Origin: Croceibacterium_A sp035555595
GTDB lineage: Bacteria; Pseudomonadota; Alphaproteobacteria; Sphingomonadales; Sphingomonadaceae
Direction: 5' to 3'
DNA: 64,000 nucleotides
NCBI GenBank assembly: GCA_035555595.1
Contig: DATMGK010000004.1
Coordinates: 23,750 to 87,749 of the forward strand
Shown one piece after another: positions 8,741-17,585 of the stretch. Below the pieces are notes generated by a model. It saw only the letters and a list, made by a program, of their open reading frames with translations, was not told the DNA's origin and ran no database searches. The stretch's first letter is position 1. Every line of letters starts with the position of its first letter. A program made the translations under genes and the position numbers.

Positions 8741-9085
8741 TCAGCCGTCGTAATCGCCGCCGATCGAAGTCGAGCGAGCGGGAGCCGCAGCGGAGAGGCG
8801 CATGGCCTCCGCCGACTGGCTCAGCGAGCCGATCTCATCCGCTTCGTCTTCTTCGTCAGGCAGCACGCGCTGCAGCGACTGGACAACACTTTCGTGCAGC
8901 ATCTTCGGCTTTACGGTCTGCTCTGCGATTTCGCGCAGGGCGACGACCGGGTTCTTGTCCCGGTCACGATCAACTGTCAGTTCCGCACCGCCGGAAATCT
9001 CCCGGGCGCGCTGGGCTGCCAGCAAAACCAGATCGAAACGGTTAGGGACCTTGTCGACGCAATCTTCGACGGTAACGCGCGCCAT
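8741..9085 (-). CDS. rpoZ: RNA polymerase omega subunit
   Basis: 114 aa starting MARVTVEDCVDKVPNRFDLV, the standard omega N-terminus, followed by VLLAAQRAREI and a KNPVVALREIA segment. Omega clamps the beta-prime subunit and helps assembly and ppGpp response. The C-terminal tail (about 75-114) is long and Ser/Ala-rich with acidic runs, as is usual in alphaproteobacteria. A longer frame to 9151 exists, but the ATG at 9085 gives the conserved start. It is often next to folK or spoT; here it stands alone with its own terminator, divergent from the phospholipase D gene. Confidence 0.96.
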   Translation of the reverse strand: MARVTVEDCVDKVPNRFDLVLLAAQRAREISGGAELTVDRDRDKNPVVALREIAEQTVKPKMLHESVVQSLQRVLPDEEDEADEIGSLSQSAEAMRLSAAAPARSTSIGGDYDG

Positions 9086-9187
9086 GGGCACTCCGGCAAA
9101 ACGGGTTGTTCGGAAAGCGTCGCACTTAAGTGGGGAGTGGCGCGGAGTCAAGGTTTTCCCCCAGACGCAGCCTGTTAGGAAGACGTG

Positions 9188-10384
9188 ATGGCCGAAGACT
9201 CAGCAAGCGCCGAGCGGTTCTGTGACCCGCCGCCATTCTCGGTCGAGGCGCAGGGGCATCTGCTGTCGTTCCAGCCCGGCGGGCCAGAGCGTATGGCCGC
9301 GCTGCTGGCCATGATTGATGGCGCGCAGGAACGGATCAAGCTCGCCTTCTACATCTTCGCCACCGATCAGAGCGCCGCGCGCGTGCGTGATGCGCTGACC
9401 GCCGCGGCTAGGCGCGGGGTCGATGTGCGAATCATCCTTGATGGATTCGGTTCGGTCGCCGACCATCGCTTCTTCGCGCCGACGATAGAGGCGGGCGCAT
9501 CCTATTGCCGCTTCATGCCGCGGTTCACGCGCCGGTATCTGATCCGCAATCACCAGAAGCTGGTGGTGGCGGATGGCAAAGTGGCCATGCTGGGCGGCTT
9601 CAATGTGGAGGATAGCTATTTCGCGCCGCCGCATGAAACCGGCTGGTCCGACCTTGGATTCACGGTGGAAGGTCCGGTTGTCGAACGGATCGAGACGTGG
9701 TTCGATGCGCTGGAGAACTGGGCCACCGACCCGCGCAGCCAGTTCCGCGCGATCCGGCATATGGCGCAACACTGGGACGGCGGGCGCCCGCCGGTGGAAC
9801 TGTTGATCGGCGGCCCGGCCATGAAGCTGTCGAACTGGGCGCGCAACGTCAGCGATGATCTGGTCGAAGGCAGTCGGCTGGACATGGTCATGGGCTATTT
9901 CTCGCCTCCGCCCCAATTGCAGAGCCGGCTGCATGCGATCGCCCGACATGGTGAGGCGCGTTTCCTGTTTCCGGCGCGCTCAGACCACCGCGTGCCGCGC
10001 CTCGCCGCTCGCGCGCTCTACCGCAAGCTGTTGCGCGCGCGGGCGCGCATCTGGGAATTCACGCCGTGCCGCCTGCATACCAAGCTGATCGTGCTGGATG
10101 ACGCGGTCTATCTCGGCAGCGCCAATTTCGACATGCGCAGCCTCTATCTGAATCTCGAAATCGTGCTGAAGATAGAGGACGCGGCGCTGGCCGATCGCAT
10201 GCGCGAATTCGTGGACTGGTATCTGCGCGCCTCGCTGGAAGTAACGCCGCAGGTGCAGAAAGCACGGGCGACGCTGTGGAACCGGCTGCGCTGGCGGGTG
10301 AGCTGGTTTCTGGTGGCCGTGCTGGATTACACCGTAAACCGGCGACTTAATCTCGAAGACGATGGGGCCGAGACTACCGCTTAA
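9188..10384 (+). CDS. Cardiolipin synthase / phospholipase D family phosphatidyltransferase
   Basis: 398 aa with two HKD motifs, HQKLVVADGKVAMLGGFN (about 119-136) and HTKLIVLDDAVYLGSANFD near residue 298. These are the paired catalytic sites of the PLD superfamily that condense phosphatidylglycerol or related lipids into cardiolipin. The protein is ClsB-like: it lacks the two N-terminal membrane helices of ClsA. The tail has basic residues (WNRLRWRVSWFL) that could form an amphipathic membrane contact. ATG at 9188 is directly preceded by GTG at 9185, either of which could serve. Its stop codon overlaps the stop of dnaB on the other strand. Confidence 0.85.
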   Translation: MAEDSASAERFCDPPPFSVEAQGHLLSFQPGGPERMAALLAMIDGAQERIKLAFYIFATDQSAARVRDALTAAARRGVDVRIILDGFGSVADHRFFAPTIEAGASYCRFMPRFTRRYLIRNHQKLVVADGKVAMLGGFNVEDSYFAPPHETGWSDLGFTVEGPVVERIETWFDALENWATDPRSQFRAIRHMAQHWDGGRPPVELLIGGPAMKLSNWARNVSDDLVEGSRLDMVMGYFSPPPQLQSRLHAIARHGEARFLFPARSDHRVPRLAARALYRKLLRARARIWEFTPCRLHTKLIVLDDAVYLGSANFDMRSLYLNLEIVLKIEDAALADRMREFVDWYLRASLEVTPQVQKARATLWNRLRWRVSWFLVAVLDYTVNRRLNLEDDGAETTA

Positions 10385-11904
10385 TCGTCGAAATCGCCGC
10401 CCGGATATTCGCCATCGGCCAGATCGCTAAAGCGGGTGATCTTCGCTTCGAACTTCATCCGCACCTTGCCGGTGGAGCCGTGTCGCTGCTTGGCCACAAT
10501 CAGTTCGGCCAGGCCGTAAACGCGCTCCATTTCCTGGAACCAAGTATCGTGCGCGATCTTGGTTTTTTCATCATCGGTTTCGATCGGGCGCTTGGGTTCT
10601 CGCGAGGCGATGTAATAGTCCTCGCGGAACACGAACCACACCATGTCCGCGTCCTGTTCGATAGAACCCGATTCGCGCAGGTCGGACAGCATCGGCCGCT
10701 TGTCATCGCGCTGTTCCACCGCGCGGCTCAGCTGCGACAGCGCGATCACCGGCAGTTGCAGTTCCTTCGCTAGTGTCTTCAGACCGCGACTTATCTCGGA
10801 GATTTCGTTGACGCGGTTGTCCTGCGCGCGACCGCTGCCCTGCAACAGCTGCAGGTAATCGACCACGATCAGGCCGATATTGTGCCTGCGTTTCAGCCGC
10901 CGGGCCCGGGTGCGCAGCGCGCCGATCGTCAGGGCCGGGGTATCGTCGATATAAAGCGGCAGTTCCGCAAGCCGCTGGCTGGCGTAGCTGAGCTGCTGGA
11001 AATCATCACGCCCAATCTTGCCCATGCGCAGAGCTTCGCTGGAAATCCCCGCCTGCTCGGCCAGGATGCGCGTGGCAAGCTGGTCGCTCGACATTTCTAG
11101 GCTGAAGAACGCTACCGCCGCGCCGACTGATTTTTCGATCCCGTCACGCTGATCGCGCAACAGGCGGTCGGCGCAGTTGAAGGCGATATTGGTGGCGAGT
11201 GAGGTCTTTCCCATGCCCGGTCGCCCAGCGAGGATGATAAGGTCGGAATCGTGCAGACCGCCGACTTTCTCGTTCAGGGAAGTGAGGCCCGTAGTCTTGC
11301 CGGAAACATGGCCGCCGGAATTAATCGCCGTTTCAATCAGCGACAGCGCCTTGTGCGTGGCCCCGCGAAAGCTTTCCGCCTCTGACGTGCCGGCCGCACC
11401 TTCCGCCACACGATAAAGTGAGGCTTCCGCCTGCTCGATCTGCCTCAGTGGCTCGACCTCTTCCGACGTGTCCAGCGCGCCTTCGACCAGTTCGCGGCCT
11501 ACGCTGACCAGTTCCCGCAACAGCGCCAGATCGTAAATCTGCTGCGCCAGCTCGCGGGGGGCCAGCAGGCCCTGTCCATCGGCGGTCAGCCGCGCGAGAT
11601 ATCCGGTGCCGCCCAGTTCCGTCATGGCCGGATCGGTTTCGAAATAAGGTTTCAGAGTGACCGGAGTGACGACCATCTGCCTGTCGAGCAGCATGGACAC
11701 ACGTTCGAAGATTCGCGCGTGGAGCGGCTCGAAAAAATGTTCCGGCCGGATCGGCACTGGCAGTTCTTCCAGCAGCCGGTTGTCGATCAGCACCGCGCCC
11801 AGGAATGCAGCCTCTGCCTCCAGATTCGCAGGCAGCGCACGGCCTACGGGGCCGGCATCAGCGGCGGCGTCACGGGTAGGGCGGTCTGCAATCTGGGTGG
11901 CCAT
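10381..11904 (-). CDS. dnaB: Replicative DNA helicase DnaB
   Basis: 507 aa from MATQIADRP; the frame remains open upstream to 11985 but those residues do not look like DnaB. The N-terminal helicase-loader domain (AALPANLEAEAAFLGAVLID, about 22-120) is followed by the RecA-like motor with Walker A GRPGMGKTS, Walker B LIVVDYLQLL and the ALSQLSRAVEQR segment. DnaB is the hexameric helicase that unwinds DNA at the fork. Convergent with the phospholipase D gene and sharing overlapping stop codons (TTAA). The divergent UPF0262 gene starts 147 bp away. Confidence 0.98.
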   Translation of the reverse strand: MATQIADRPTRDAAADAGPVGRALPANLEAEAAFLGAVLIDNRLLEELPVPIRPEHFFEPLHARIFERVSMLLDRQMVVTPVTLKPYFETDPAMTELGGTGYLARLTADGQGLLAPRELAQQIYDLALLRELVSVGRELVEGALDTSEEVEPLRQIEQAEASLYRVAEGAAGTSEAESFRGATHKALSLIETAINSGGHVSGKTTGLTSLNEKVGGLHDSDLIILAGRPGMGKTSLATNIAFNCADRLLRDQRDGIEKSVGAAVAFFSLEMSSDQLATRILAEQAGISSEALRMGKIGRDDFQQLSYASQRLAELPLYIDDTPALTIGALRTRARRLKRRHNIGLIVVDYLQLLQGSGRAQDNRVNEISEISRGLKTLAKELQLPVIALSQLSRAVEQRDDKRPMLSDLRESGSIEQDADMVWFVFREDYYIASREPKRPIETDDEKTKIAHDTWFQEMERVYGLAELIVAKQRHGSTGKVRMKFEAKITRFSDLADGEYPGGDFDD

Positions 11905-12050
11905 CGGCCCCTGATGCGCCTGCGGGACTCCGGCGGCAAGTGGCAGGTAGGTGTCGATGCCTGTGGATTGCGGGCACAAGCACAAGGCTTTCGGATGGAC
12001 GGAAATCTTCCGTGCTTGCCCCGGGCATGCCGCATCTGCGAAGAACGTGC

Positions 12051-12533
12051 ATGGCCGATAACCGCATCTCCGACCTGATGCTCGACGAAGCGACGCTGCT
12101 CCGCCGCAGTCCGGAGGTTGAGCGTGAACGGGAAGTTGCCTTGCGCGATCTGGCGCATGAAAGCTGCTTTACCCCGCTGCGAGCCATTGCGCGCGGGCAT
12201 AACGGGCCGTGGTCGCTGCGGATGGCGGTAGACGATGGGCGGCTGGCTATCACCATCGGCGATGGGCAGGGGCAATCGGCGGAAACGCTCGGCCTCGGCC
12301 TCGCGCGGTTCCGCCGGGTGGTGCGTGAATACTTCGCGATCTGCGATTCGTACTACAAGGCGCTGCGCAAGGCCTCGCCGCGAGAGATCGAGACGGTCGA
12401 TATGGCCCGCCGCGCGATTCACGACCGGGGCACGCGCCAGTTGCTTGAGGCGCTGGAGGGTAAAGCCGAAACCGATTTCGATACGGCGCGGCGGCTCTTT
12501 ACGCTTATCTGCGTGCTCCATATCAGGGCCTGA
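12051..12533 (+). CDS. UPF0262 family protein
   Basis: 160 aa from MADNRISDL; a longer frame from 11940 runs through the dnaB start region and is unlikely. The family is restricted to alphaproteobacteria, with conserved segments RSPEVEREREVALRDL, LGLARFRRVVREYF and TVDMARRAIHDRG. It is predicted soluble and helical, of unknown function; in other alphaproteobacteria it often sits near hisD or low-molecular-weight phosphotyrosine phosphatase genes. Here it is followed 18 bp later by the GH25-like gene, probably in one transcript. Confidence 0.85.
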   Translation: MADNRISDLMLDEATLLRRSPEVEREREVALRDLAHESCFTPLRAIARGHNGPWSLRMAVDDGRLAITIGDGQGQSAETLGLGLARFRRVVREYFAICDSYYKALRKASPREIETVDMARRAIHDRGTRQLLEALEGKAETDFDTARRLFTLICVLHIRA

Positions 12534-12551
12534 CGGAGGCTTCTGAATCGG

Positions 12552-13250
12552 ATGGGTAGGAAACGCGCCTTTTCCTGGCGCTTGCGCTTTGGCGCGCTTG
12601 TATTGTTGCTGGCTCTGGCTGGCGGGGCATGGCTGTGGTGGCAGGGCCGCCACTGGGCGCCCCCGCGCGATGCTTTCCCCGTTCAGGGCGTGCTGATCGG
12701 CGCCGCGGATGGCGATGTGGACCTCACGGCGTTGCGCGCGGTCGGTGCGGACTTCGCTTATCTTGAGGCGAGTCGTGGCGCTTCCGGGCGCGACCCTTCC
12801 TTTGCCGCCAATCTGGAACAGGCGCGGGCGAGCGGTCTGCCTTTCGGCGTGGTCCACATCTATGACCCCTGCGTTCCGGCGGAACGGCAGGCGGCCAACT
12901 TCGTTACCATCGTGCCGCGCGCCGCCAGCCCGCTGCCCCCCGCGATCGCGCTGGAAAAGCCCGCGCACGATTGCGCCGATCCGGCGGCAGAGGCTGCGGT
13001 GGAAAGTGAACTGACCACTTTCGTCAACCAGATCGAAGGGCATGCAGGACAACCGGCCGTGCTCAAGCTCGCGCGCGGGTTTGAGGAACGTTACCACATT
13101 GCCTCGCGGCTGGATCGCAACCTGTGGCTGGAACGGGACTGGTTCCAGCCTGATTATGCCGGTCGTCCGTGGACTTTGTGGACCGCCAATTCTTCATTGG
13201 CGACACAGGCCGGTAACATGCCCGTGCGCTGGGTAGCGGTGCAGCCCTGA
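12552..13250 (+). CDS. GH25 (lysozyme-like) family protein, degenerate active site
   Basis: 232 aa. A signal anchor lies at about 11-30 after RKRAFSWRLR. The rest follows the GH25 muramidase pattern: GVLIGAADGDVDLTALRAVG, FAYLEAS, NLEQARASGLPFGVVH and QAANFVTIV. However, the catalytic Asp positions look changed. The first strand has no Asp (GVLIG where active members have GIDVS), and the usual LDVE segment reads IALE, keeping only the Glu. So it may bind rather than cleave peptidoglycan. A separate trait is the pair of Cys residues around residues 104 and 139 (DPCV, HDC), which could form a disulphide in the periplasm. Confidence 0.7.
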   Translation: MGRKRAFSWRLRFGALVLLLALAGGAWLWWQGRHWAPPRDAFPVQGVLIGAADGDVDLTALRAVGADFAYLEASRGASGRDPSFAANLEQARASGLPFGVVHIYDPCVPAERQAANFVTIVPRAASPLPPAIALEKPAHDCADPAAEAAVESELTTFVNQIEGHAGQPAVLKLARGFEERYHIASRLDRNLWLERDWFQPDYAGRPWTLWTANSSLATQAGNMPVRWVAVQP

Positions 13251-13357
13251 GCGCGGCTTGCGAATCGGGCACTGCGCGGCAAGTTCCACAGCCGTACAGG
13301 TCCGTTCCCCTCGCGCCGTGGCAATGCTAGACTGGCGTAAACGGAGGTTGTTTTACA

Positions 13358-13627
13358 ATGGGTGGTTTCTCGCTCTGGCACTGGATCATCGTCGCCCTTG
13401 TGGTGCTGGTCCTGTTCGGCCGTGGCCGCATTTCCGAAGTCATGGGCGATTTCGGCAAGGGTATCAGCAGCTTCAAGAAAGGCATGTCGGAGGCGGAAAA
13501 GGACGTCGACATAAAGCCCGCGAAGCAGATTCAGGCGCAGCAGGCGGCTGCTCCGGGTGAAGGCCCCGCGGCACCCGCCCGCACTCCTGAAGAGGAAACT
13601 GCCGCGCAGCGCGATCCGGGCGGTTGA
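13358..13627 (+). CDS. tatA: Sec-independent translocase subunit TatA
   Basis: 89 aa with one N-terminal membrane helix (WHWIIVALVVLVLFGRGRI, about 7-25), the FGRGR hinge and the amphipathic helix MGDFGKGISSFKKGM, then an Ala/Pro/Glu-rich tail. TatA oligomers form the pore that exports folded proteins with twin-arginine signals. tatB and tatC are not adjacent, although they usually are in alphaproteobacteria. A plausible promoter lies upstream (TGCTAGACT near 13325) and AACGGAGG serves as ribosome site. Confidence 0.96.
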   Translation: MGGFSLWHWIIVALVVLVLFGRGRISEVMGDFGKGISSFKKGMSEAEKDVDIKPAKQIQAQQAAAPGEGPAAPARTPEEETAAQRDPGG

Positions 13628-13664
13628 TCGTCATTCCGGGGCTGGACTTGGCACCGCGCGCGGG

Positions 13665-13988
13665 ATGACCGCGTTTGCCTATATCGGTGCGGCTCTGGCG
13701 GAGATTGCGGGCTGCTTTGCCTTCTGGGCGTGGCTGCGGCTGGACAAATCGCCGCTTTGGGTGGCGCCGGGCGTCGCGTCACTCTGTCTGTTCGCTTACC
13801 TGCTCACACTGGTGGACGCGGAACACGCCGGGCGTACTTATGCGGCCTATGGCGGCATCTACATCGCCTCCGCGCTCCTTTGGTTGTGGCTGGCGGAAGG
13901 GGCGAAGCCCGATCGCTGGGATCTGATCGGCGTGGCAATCTGCCTGGCGGGCGCGGCCATCATCCTCTGGGGGCCGCGCACCGCCTGA
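13665..13988 (+). CDS. ynfA: YnfA family (UPF0060) membrane protein
   Basis: 107 aa with four predicted membrane helices, the short length and the sequence signatures AEIAGCFAFWAWLRLDKS, AYAAYGGIYIASALLWLW and DLIGVAICLAGAAIIL typical of UPF0060/YnfA, a small multidrug-resistance-like family. Its transport role is poorly defined. The ATG at 13665 gives the family N-terminus; the frame stays open upstream into tatA. It follows tatA by 37 bp and is probably cotranscribed. Confidence 0.9.
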   Translation: MTAFAYIGAALAEIAGCFAFWAWLRLDKSPLWVAPGVASLCLFAYLLTLVDAEHAGRTYAAYGGIYIASALLWLWLAEGAKPDRWDLIGVAICLAGAAIILWGPRTA

Positions 13989-13994
13989 CAGTTG

Positions 13995-15122
13995 TTACAG
14001 CACCGCGTCAAACGCTTCGGCCAGGCGGCCGAGACTCGCCGGAACATCCTTCAGCTTGTCCAGACCGAACAGGCCCAGCCGGAAACTGCGATAGTCGGGC
14101 CCTTCGTCAACCATCAATGGCACGCCCGCAGCGATCTGCAGGCCCTGCACGGCGAATTTCTTGCCGTTCTGGATTTCGGGATCGTCAGTAAAACTGACCA
14201 CCACACCCGGCGCCTGAAAACCTTCCGCCGCAACTGACTTCACACCGCGTTGTTCCAGCATCAGGCGCACGGCGCGGCCTTGTTCCCACTGTGCATCGCG
14301 CGCCTTGTCAAAACCAAAGGCTTTCGTTTCCAGCATCGCGGTGTGGAAAGCGCGCAGTGCATCGGTCGGCATGGTTGCGTGGTAGGCGTGCCCGCCGCCC
14401 AGATAGGCCTCCATGATCGCGTTCCATTTCAGCAGGTCCATCGCGAAGCTGGTCGATTGCGCCGCCTTTGCGCGTTCCAGCGCCGCTTCGTTGAGCATGA
14501 CCAGACCGGCGGAGGGCGGGGCGGACCAGCCCTTCTGCGGGGCGGAAATCAGCACGTCCACGCCCGCTTCGCGCATGTCCACCCACACGCAGCCCGATGC
14601 GATGCAGTCCAGCACGAACAGGCCGCCCACTTCATGCACCGCGTCGGCCACCGCGCGGATGTAATCGCCGGGCAGGATCATGCCCGATGCGGTTTCAACA
14701 TGGGGCGCGAAGACGACGTCGGGCTGTTCGGCGCGGATCGCGGCGACCACGGTTTCGATCGGGGCGGGGGCAAACGGGGCCTGTGGCCCTTCGCCGGTGC
14801 GCTGCGCCTTCAGGACGATCTCCTGCGCCGGAATCGACCCTGCCTCGAAGATCTGCGTCCAGCGATAGGAGAAGAAGCCGTTACGGATCACCATGGCCTT
14901 GCCGCCGGTAACGAGCTGCCGGGCGACCGATTCCATCGCGTATGTCCCGCCGCCCGGCACGATCACCGCGCGATCGGCCCCATAAACCTCGCACAGCGTG
15001 GCATGCATATCCCGCATCACCTGCTGGAACGTCACGCTCATGTGATTGAGCGACCGGTCGGTGAACACCACCGAATATTCGAGCAAGCCTTGGGGATCGA
15101 TCTCTGGGTGCAGGGCGGGCAT
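13995..15122 (-). CDS. Class V aminotransferase (alanine/serine-glyoxylate aminotransferase-like)
   Basis: 375 aa, fold type I PLP enzyme. The pyridoxal-binding lysine is in SAPQKGWSAPP (around 198-208), preceded by the Asp of FVLDCIASGCVWVD, with GGGTYAMES near residue 57 binding the phosphate. Best family match is the alanine-glyoxylate/serine-glyoxylate aminotransferase group, which moves amino groups between alanine or serine and glyoxylate. Exact substrates cannot be told from sequence. Convergent with ynfA (6 bp apart). Confidence 0.85.
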   Translation of the reverse strand: MPALHPEIDPQGLLEYSVVFTDRSLNHMSVTFQQVMRDMHATLCEVYGADRAVIVPGGGTYAMESVARQLVTGGKAMVIRNGFFSYRWTQIFEAGSIPAQEIVLKAQRTGEGPQAPFAPAPIETVVAAIRAEQPDVVFAPHVETASGMILPGDYIRAVADAVHEVGGLFVLDCIASGCVWVDMREAGVDVLISAPQKGWSAPPSAGLVMLNEAALERAKAAQSTSFAMDLLKWNAIMEAYLGGGHAYHATMPTDALRAFHTAMLETKAFGFDKARDAQWEQGRAVRLMLEQRGVKSVAAEGFQAPGVVVSFTDDPEIQNGKKFAVQGLQIAAGVPLMVDEGPDYRSFRLGLFGLDKLKDVPASLGRLAEAFDAVL

Positions 15123-15308
15123 GGCTATCTCCTCTCGATATCCCGATCGCCCCGAATGGCGCGCCAGTCAAACCTTCCATCCCGCACTGGCGAAATCCAT
15201 ACCGCCAGACACTGCGACAATCATCGCATTGTTCGGCGGGGATCGGGGCGGTAAGTTGGTGGGCAAGGCGCACCATTGGATGCGCTGGAGATTGGGAGGC
15301 ATGCCATC

Positions 15309-15713
15309 ATGTTGAAGAAATTCGCATTCGCCGCGCTGGCCGCAGGCGCGTCGCTTTTACCCGCAGCGGCGCTGGCTGCCGGTTCGCCTGCTGTCGGGAC
15401 GTGGAAGACCGTCGCTGAAACCCAGATGGGCAAGTTCGAAGCGACACTGACGATCGCCGAGAAGGACGGCGGTTATACCGTGGACATGCAGGAAGCACCG
15501 ATGACCGGTCCCGACGGGCAGGCGATGCCTGCCATGCAGGGCACGATCAGCGACGTTAAGGTCGACGGCGCGAACTTCTCGTTCAAGCGGTCGCTGGCGT
15601 TCGGCGATATGCCGGTGGAACTGGCCTACACCGGCTCCGTCGATGGCGACACACTGAAGGCTGAAGTCGCGTCCCCGATGGGCGCCATCCCGGTAACGGG
15701 CACCCGTCAGTAA
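15309..15713 (+). CDS. Small secreted protein, unknown function
   Basis: 134 aa with a signal peptide (MLKKFAFAALAAGASLLPAA, cleavage likely after AALA at about residue 24). The mature part is beta-rich, starting SPAVGTWKTVAETQMGKFEA with a repeated pattern of ATLTIAEKDGGYTVDM and GTISDVKVDGANFSFKR, reminiscent of lipocalin-like lipid- or small-molecule-binding barrels, but I do not recognise a named family. GGGAGG lies 9 nt before the start. Monocistronic, divergent from the aminotransferase (186-bp gap with no other feature seen). Confidence 0.7.
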   Translation: MLKKFAFAALAAGASLLPAAALAAGSPAVGTWKTVAETQMGKFEATLTIAEKDGGYTVDMQEAPMTGPDGQAMPAMQGTISDVKVDGANFSFKRSLAFGDMPVELAYTGSVDGDTLKAEVASPMGAIPVTGTRQ

Positions 15714-15763
15714 AAGAAATTCCGCCGGCTTCTGCCCTTTTGGGGTGAGGCCGGCGATATCCC

Positions 15764-16900
15764 TTAGGCCTCCAGCCACTCCGTCAGACTGGCGAGGCAA
15801 TCGCGGGCCAGTAGCTTGCTGCGTTCCGGGCTCCAGCCCTGATCGGGATCGGGCAGGTCGTCATTGTCCTTGAACGGCATTTCCAGTGTCATCGCGCAGG
15901 CGCCGAAGCGTTCGGCGATCTGGTTGGTGCTCATGGTCAGGTTCGCCCGGCCGGGCGCTGCCTGCGGATAGCCTTTGGCGGTCTGGAAATCCGCGCTGCG
16001 CCGGTCCAGGATCGCGCGATAGCGATAGAACTGTTCGCCCAGTTCATCGCGCCATGACGGGATGCCCTCGTATCCGGCGAGGAAGTTGGCCGGGATCGCC
16101 TCGTCCCCATGCACATCCATCGCGAAGCGCACGCCCGTCCGGTCCATCGCGTTGCGGATCGCCAGAACTTCTGGTGATCGGGCCGCGCTCGGCTCGTGCC
16201 ATTCGCGATTCAGGTTCACGCCGACGGCATTGGTCCGCAGATGTCCGCGCACCGACCCATCGGGATTGCAGTTGGGCACCAGGTGCAGTCGGCATTTCTG
16301 GCGCAACAGCCGTGCGACGGGATCGGCCGGATCGCACAGCACTTCCAGCGCGCCTTCCATCCACCATTCGGCCATGCTTTCACCGGGATGCTGGCGTGCG
16401 AACAGCCACACGGGCACTTCGCCTTCACCCATTTCGAGGCAGTCGATCGGCCGCCCGTCCACACTATGCCCAAGGCAGCGGTAAGAGACGCCTTCGCTCG
16501 CCGCCGCTTCGGACACCAGATCGTGATGCCGTTCCAGCGAATACGGCGCGAAGTAGGCGAACCACGCCAGATCGCTGGCAGGCGCATAACGGATGGTCAG
16601 CGTGCCGCCATCTTCGTTCGGGTCAAACGTGGTGTCGGTGCGGCCCCAGTATCCGCGATCTTCCGACACGCAGGCGCGGTATCCGGTCCACCCGCCCGGA
16701 TAGGCGGAGGCGTTGAGGTCCACGATCTTCAATTCCAGTTCCCGCCCGGCGGCGCCTGCCACGCGGAAATGGAACCACTGGAAGAATTCGGACATGTGGT
16801 CGCGAACGATCCGCAGCCGGGCCGCAGCGCCGTTTACGGACAGGATTTCGATATTGCCGCTGTCGAATGCGGCGTCGATTGAAATGGCTGGGATGCTCAT
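15764..16900 (-). CDS. M14-family zinc carboxypeptidase (Nna1/cytosolic carboxypeptidase-like)
   Basis: 378 aa. An N-terminal beta domain (about 1-130) precedes an M14 metallopeptidase with zinc ligands in RQHPGES and DVHGDEA, the NPDGSVRGHLRTNAVGVNLNREW substrate segment, and the catalytic Glu in TLEMPFK. This is subfamily M14D, whose eukaryotic members remove glutamates from tubulin; bacterial members cleave C-terminal residues of unknown targets. There is no signal peptide. Its ATG overlaps the stop of the upstream lipoprotein gene (ATGA). Confidence 0.88.
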   Translation of the reverse strand: MSIPAISIDAAFDSGNIEILSVNGAAARLRIVRDHMSEFFQWFHFRVAGAAGRELELKIVDLNASAYPGGWTGYRACVSEDRGYWGRTDTTFDPNEDGGTLTIRYAPASDLAWFAYFAPYSLERHHDLVSEAAASEGVSYRCLGHSVDGRPIDCLEMGEGEVPVWLFARQHPGESMAEWWMEGALEVLCDPADPVARLLRQKCRLHLVPNCNPDGSVRGHLRTNAVGVNLNREWHEPSAARSPEVLAIRNAMDRTGVRFAMDVHGDEAIPANFLAGYEGIPSWRDELGEQFYRYRAILDRRSADFQTAKGYPQAAPGRANLTMSTNQIAERFGACAMTLEMPFKDNDDLPDPDQGWSPERSKLLARDCLASLTEWLEA

Positions 16901-17493
16901 TCCACCTCGATAGTCTCTCCGGATCGACCGGGGAACCCGGCGAAAAGGGCGGCGGCAAGCTTGCTGGCAGCAGCGTTCCGGTCAGCGAAGTCGCTGTTGG
17001 TCGTGGCGCTGAAGCGTGCGCGCCCTTCCCATATCGCGTCCGCTTGGCCAGCCGGCACGATGGAAACCCGCAACTCGGTATCTATTTCCTCGGCCGATTT
17101 GTTGCCGCCCAGATTGATCCCCACACCCATGCCCACGCCAGAGCCAAAGGATCCTGTCGAACCGCCAACGCCAACGCTCACCGGCGATCGTCCTTGGGTG
17201 GCGGGCCGCTCGGTCGAACGGCGGACCGTTACCAGTGCCTGCTGCTGTCCACTGTCGCTCACCGTATAACCCTGCTTCGCCAGTTCTGTGGCTACGGCAG
17301 AACGGAAAGCCGAATAGTCCCACGAATCGGGCGTTTCTCCCGGTCCGGGTTTCACGGAAATCGTGCCGGAACCAAGCGTGGCCTGCGGGGCGGAGAAGCG
17401 GGTCACCTCTACCGGCGAGACGCGGGCGGGGGTGGCGCAGCCCGCCAGCAGGGCGGCGGGCACGAACACGGCGAACAGGGCGAGGGGTTTCAT
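16897..17493 (-). CDS. DUF4136-like lipoprotein
   Basis: 198 aa from MKPLALFAV, with the lipobox LLAGC (Cys at about 18). The mature part has a Gly/Ser-rich loop (SVGVGGSTGSFGSGVGMG) and ends FPGRSGETIEVE. That ending resembles FPGNSGETVRIS in the lipoprotein at 44783, so the two are likely paralogues. Located in the outer membrane or periplasm. Cotranscribed with the carboxypeptidase (ATGA overlap). ATGs at 17499 and 17517 are alternative starts. Confidence 0.7.
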   Translation of the reverse strand: MKPLALFAVFVPAALLAGCATPARVSPVEVTRFSAPQATLGSGTISVKPGPGETPDSWDYSAFRSAVATELAKQGYTVSDSGQQQALVTVRRSTERPATQGRSPVSVGVGGSTGSFGSGVGMGVGINLGGNKSAEEIDTELRVSIVPAGQADAIWEGRARFSATTNSDFADRNAAASKLAAALFAGFPGRSGETIEVE

Positions 17494-17585
17494 GATCATC
17501 AAACGCACTGATAGCACGACGGTTGCCGGGGTTTATCCGCAAAAGACATTGCGTGGTCCGTCGCCTCATCTTAGCGCAGCGATCT

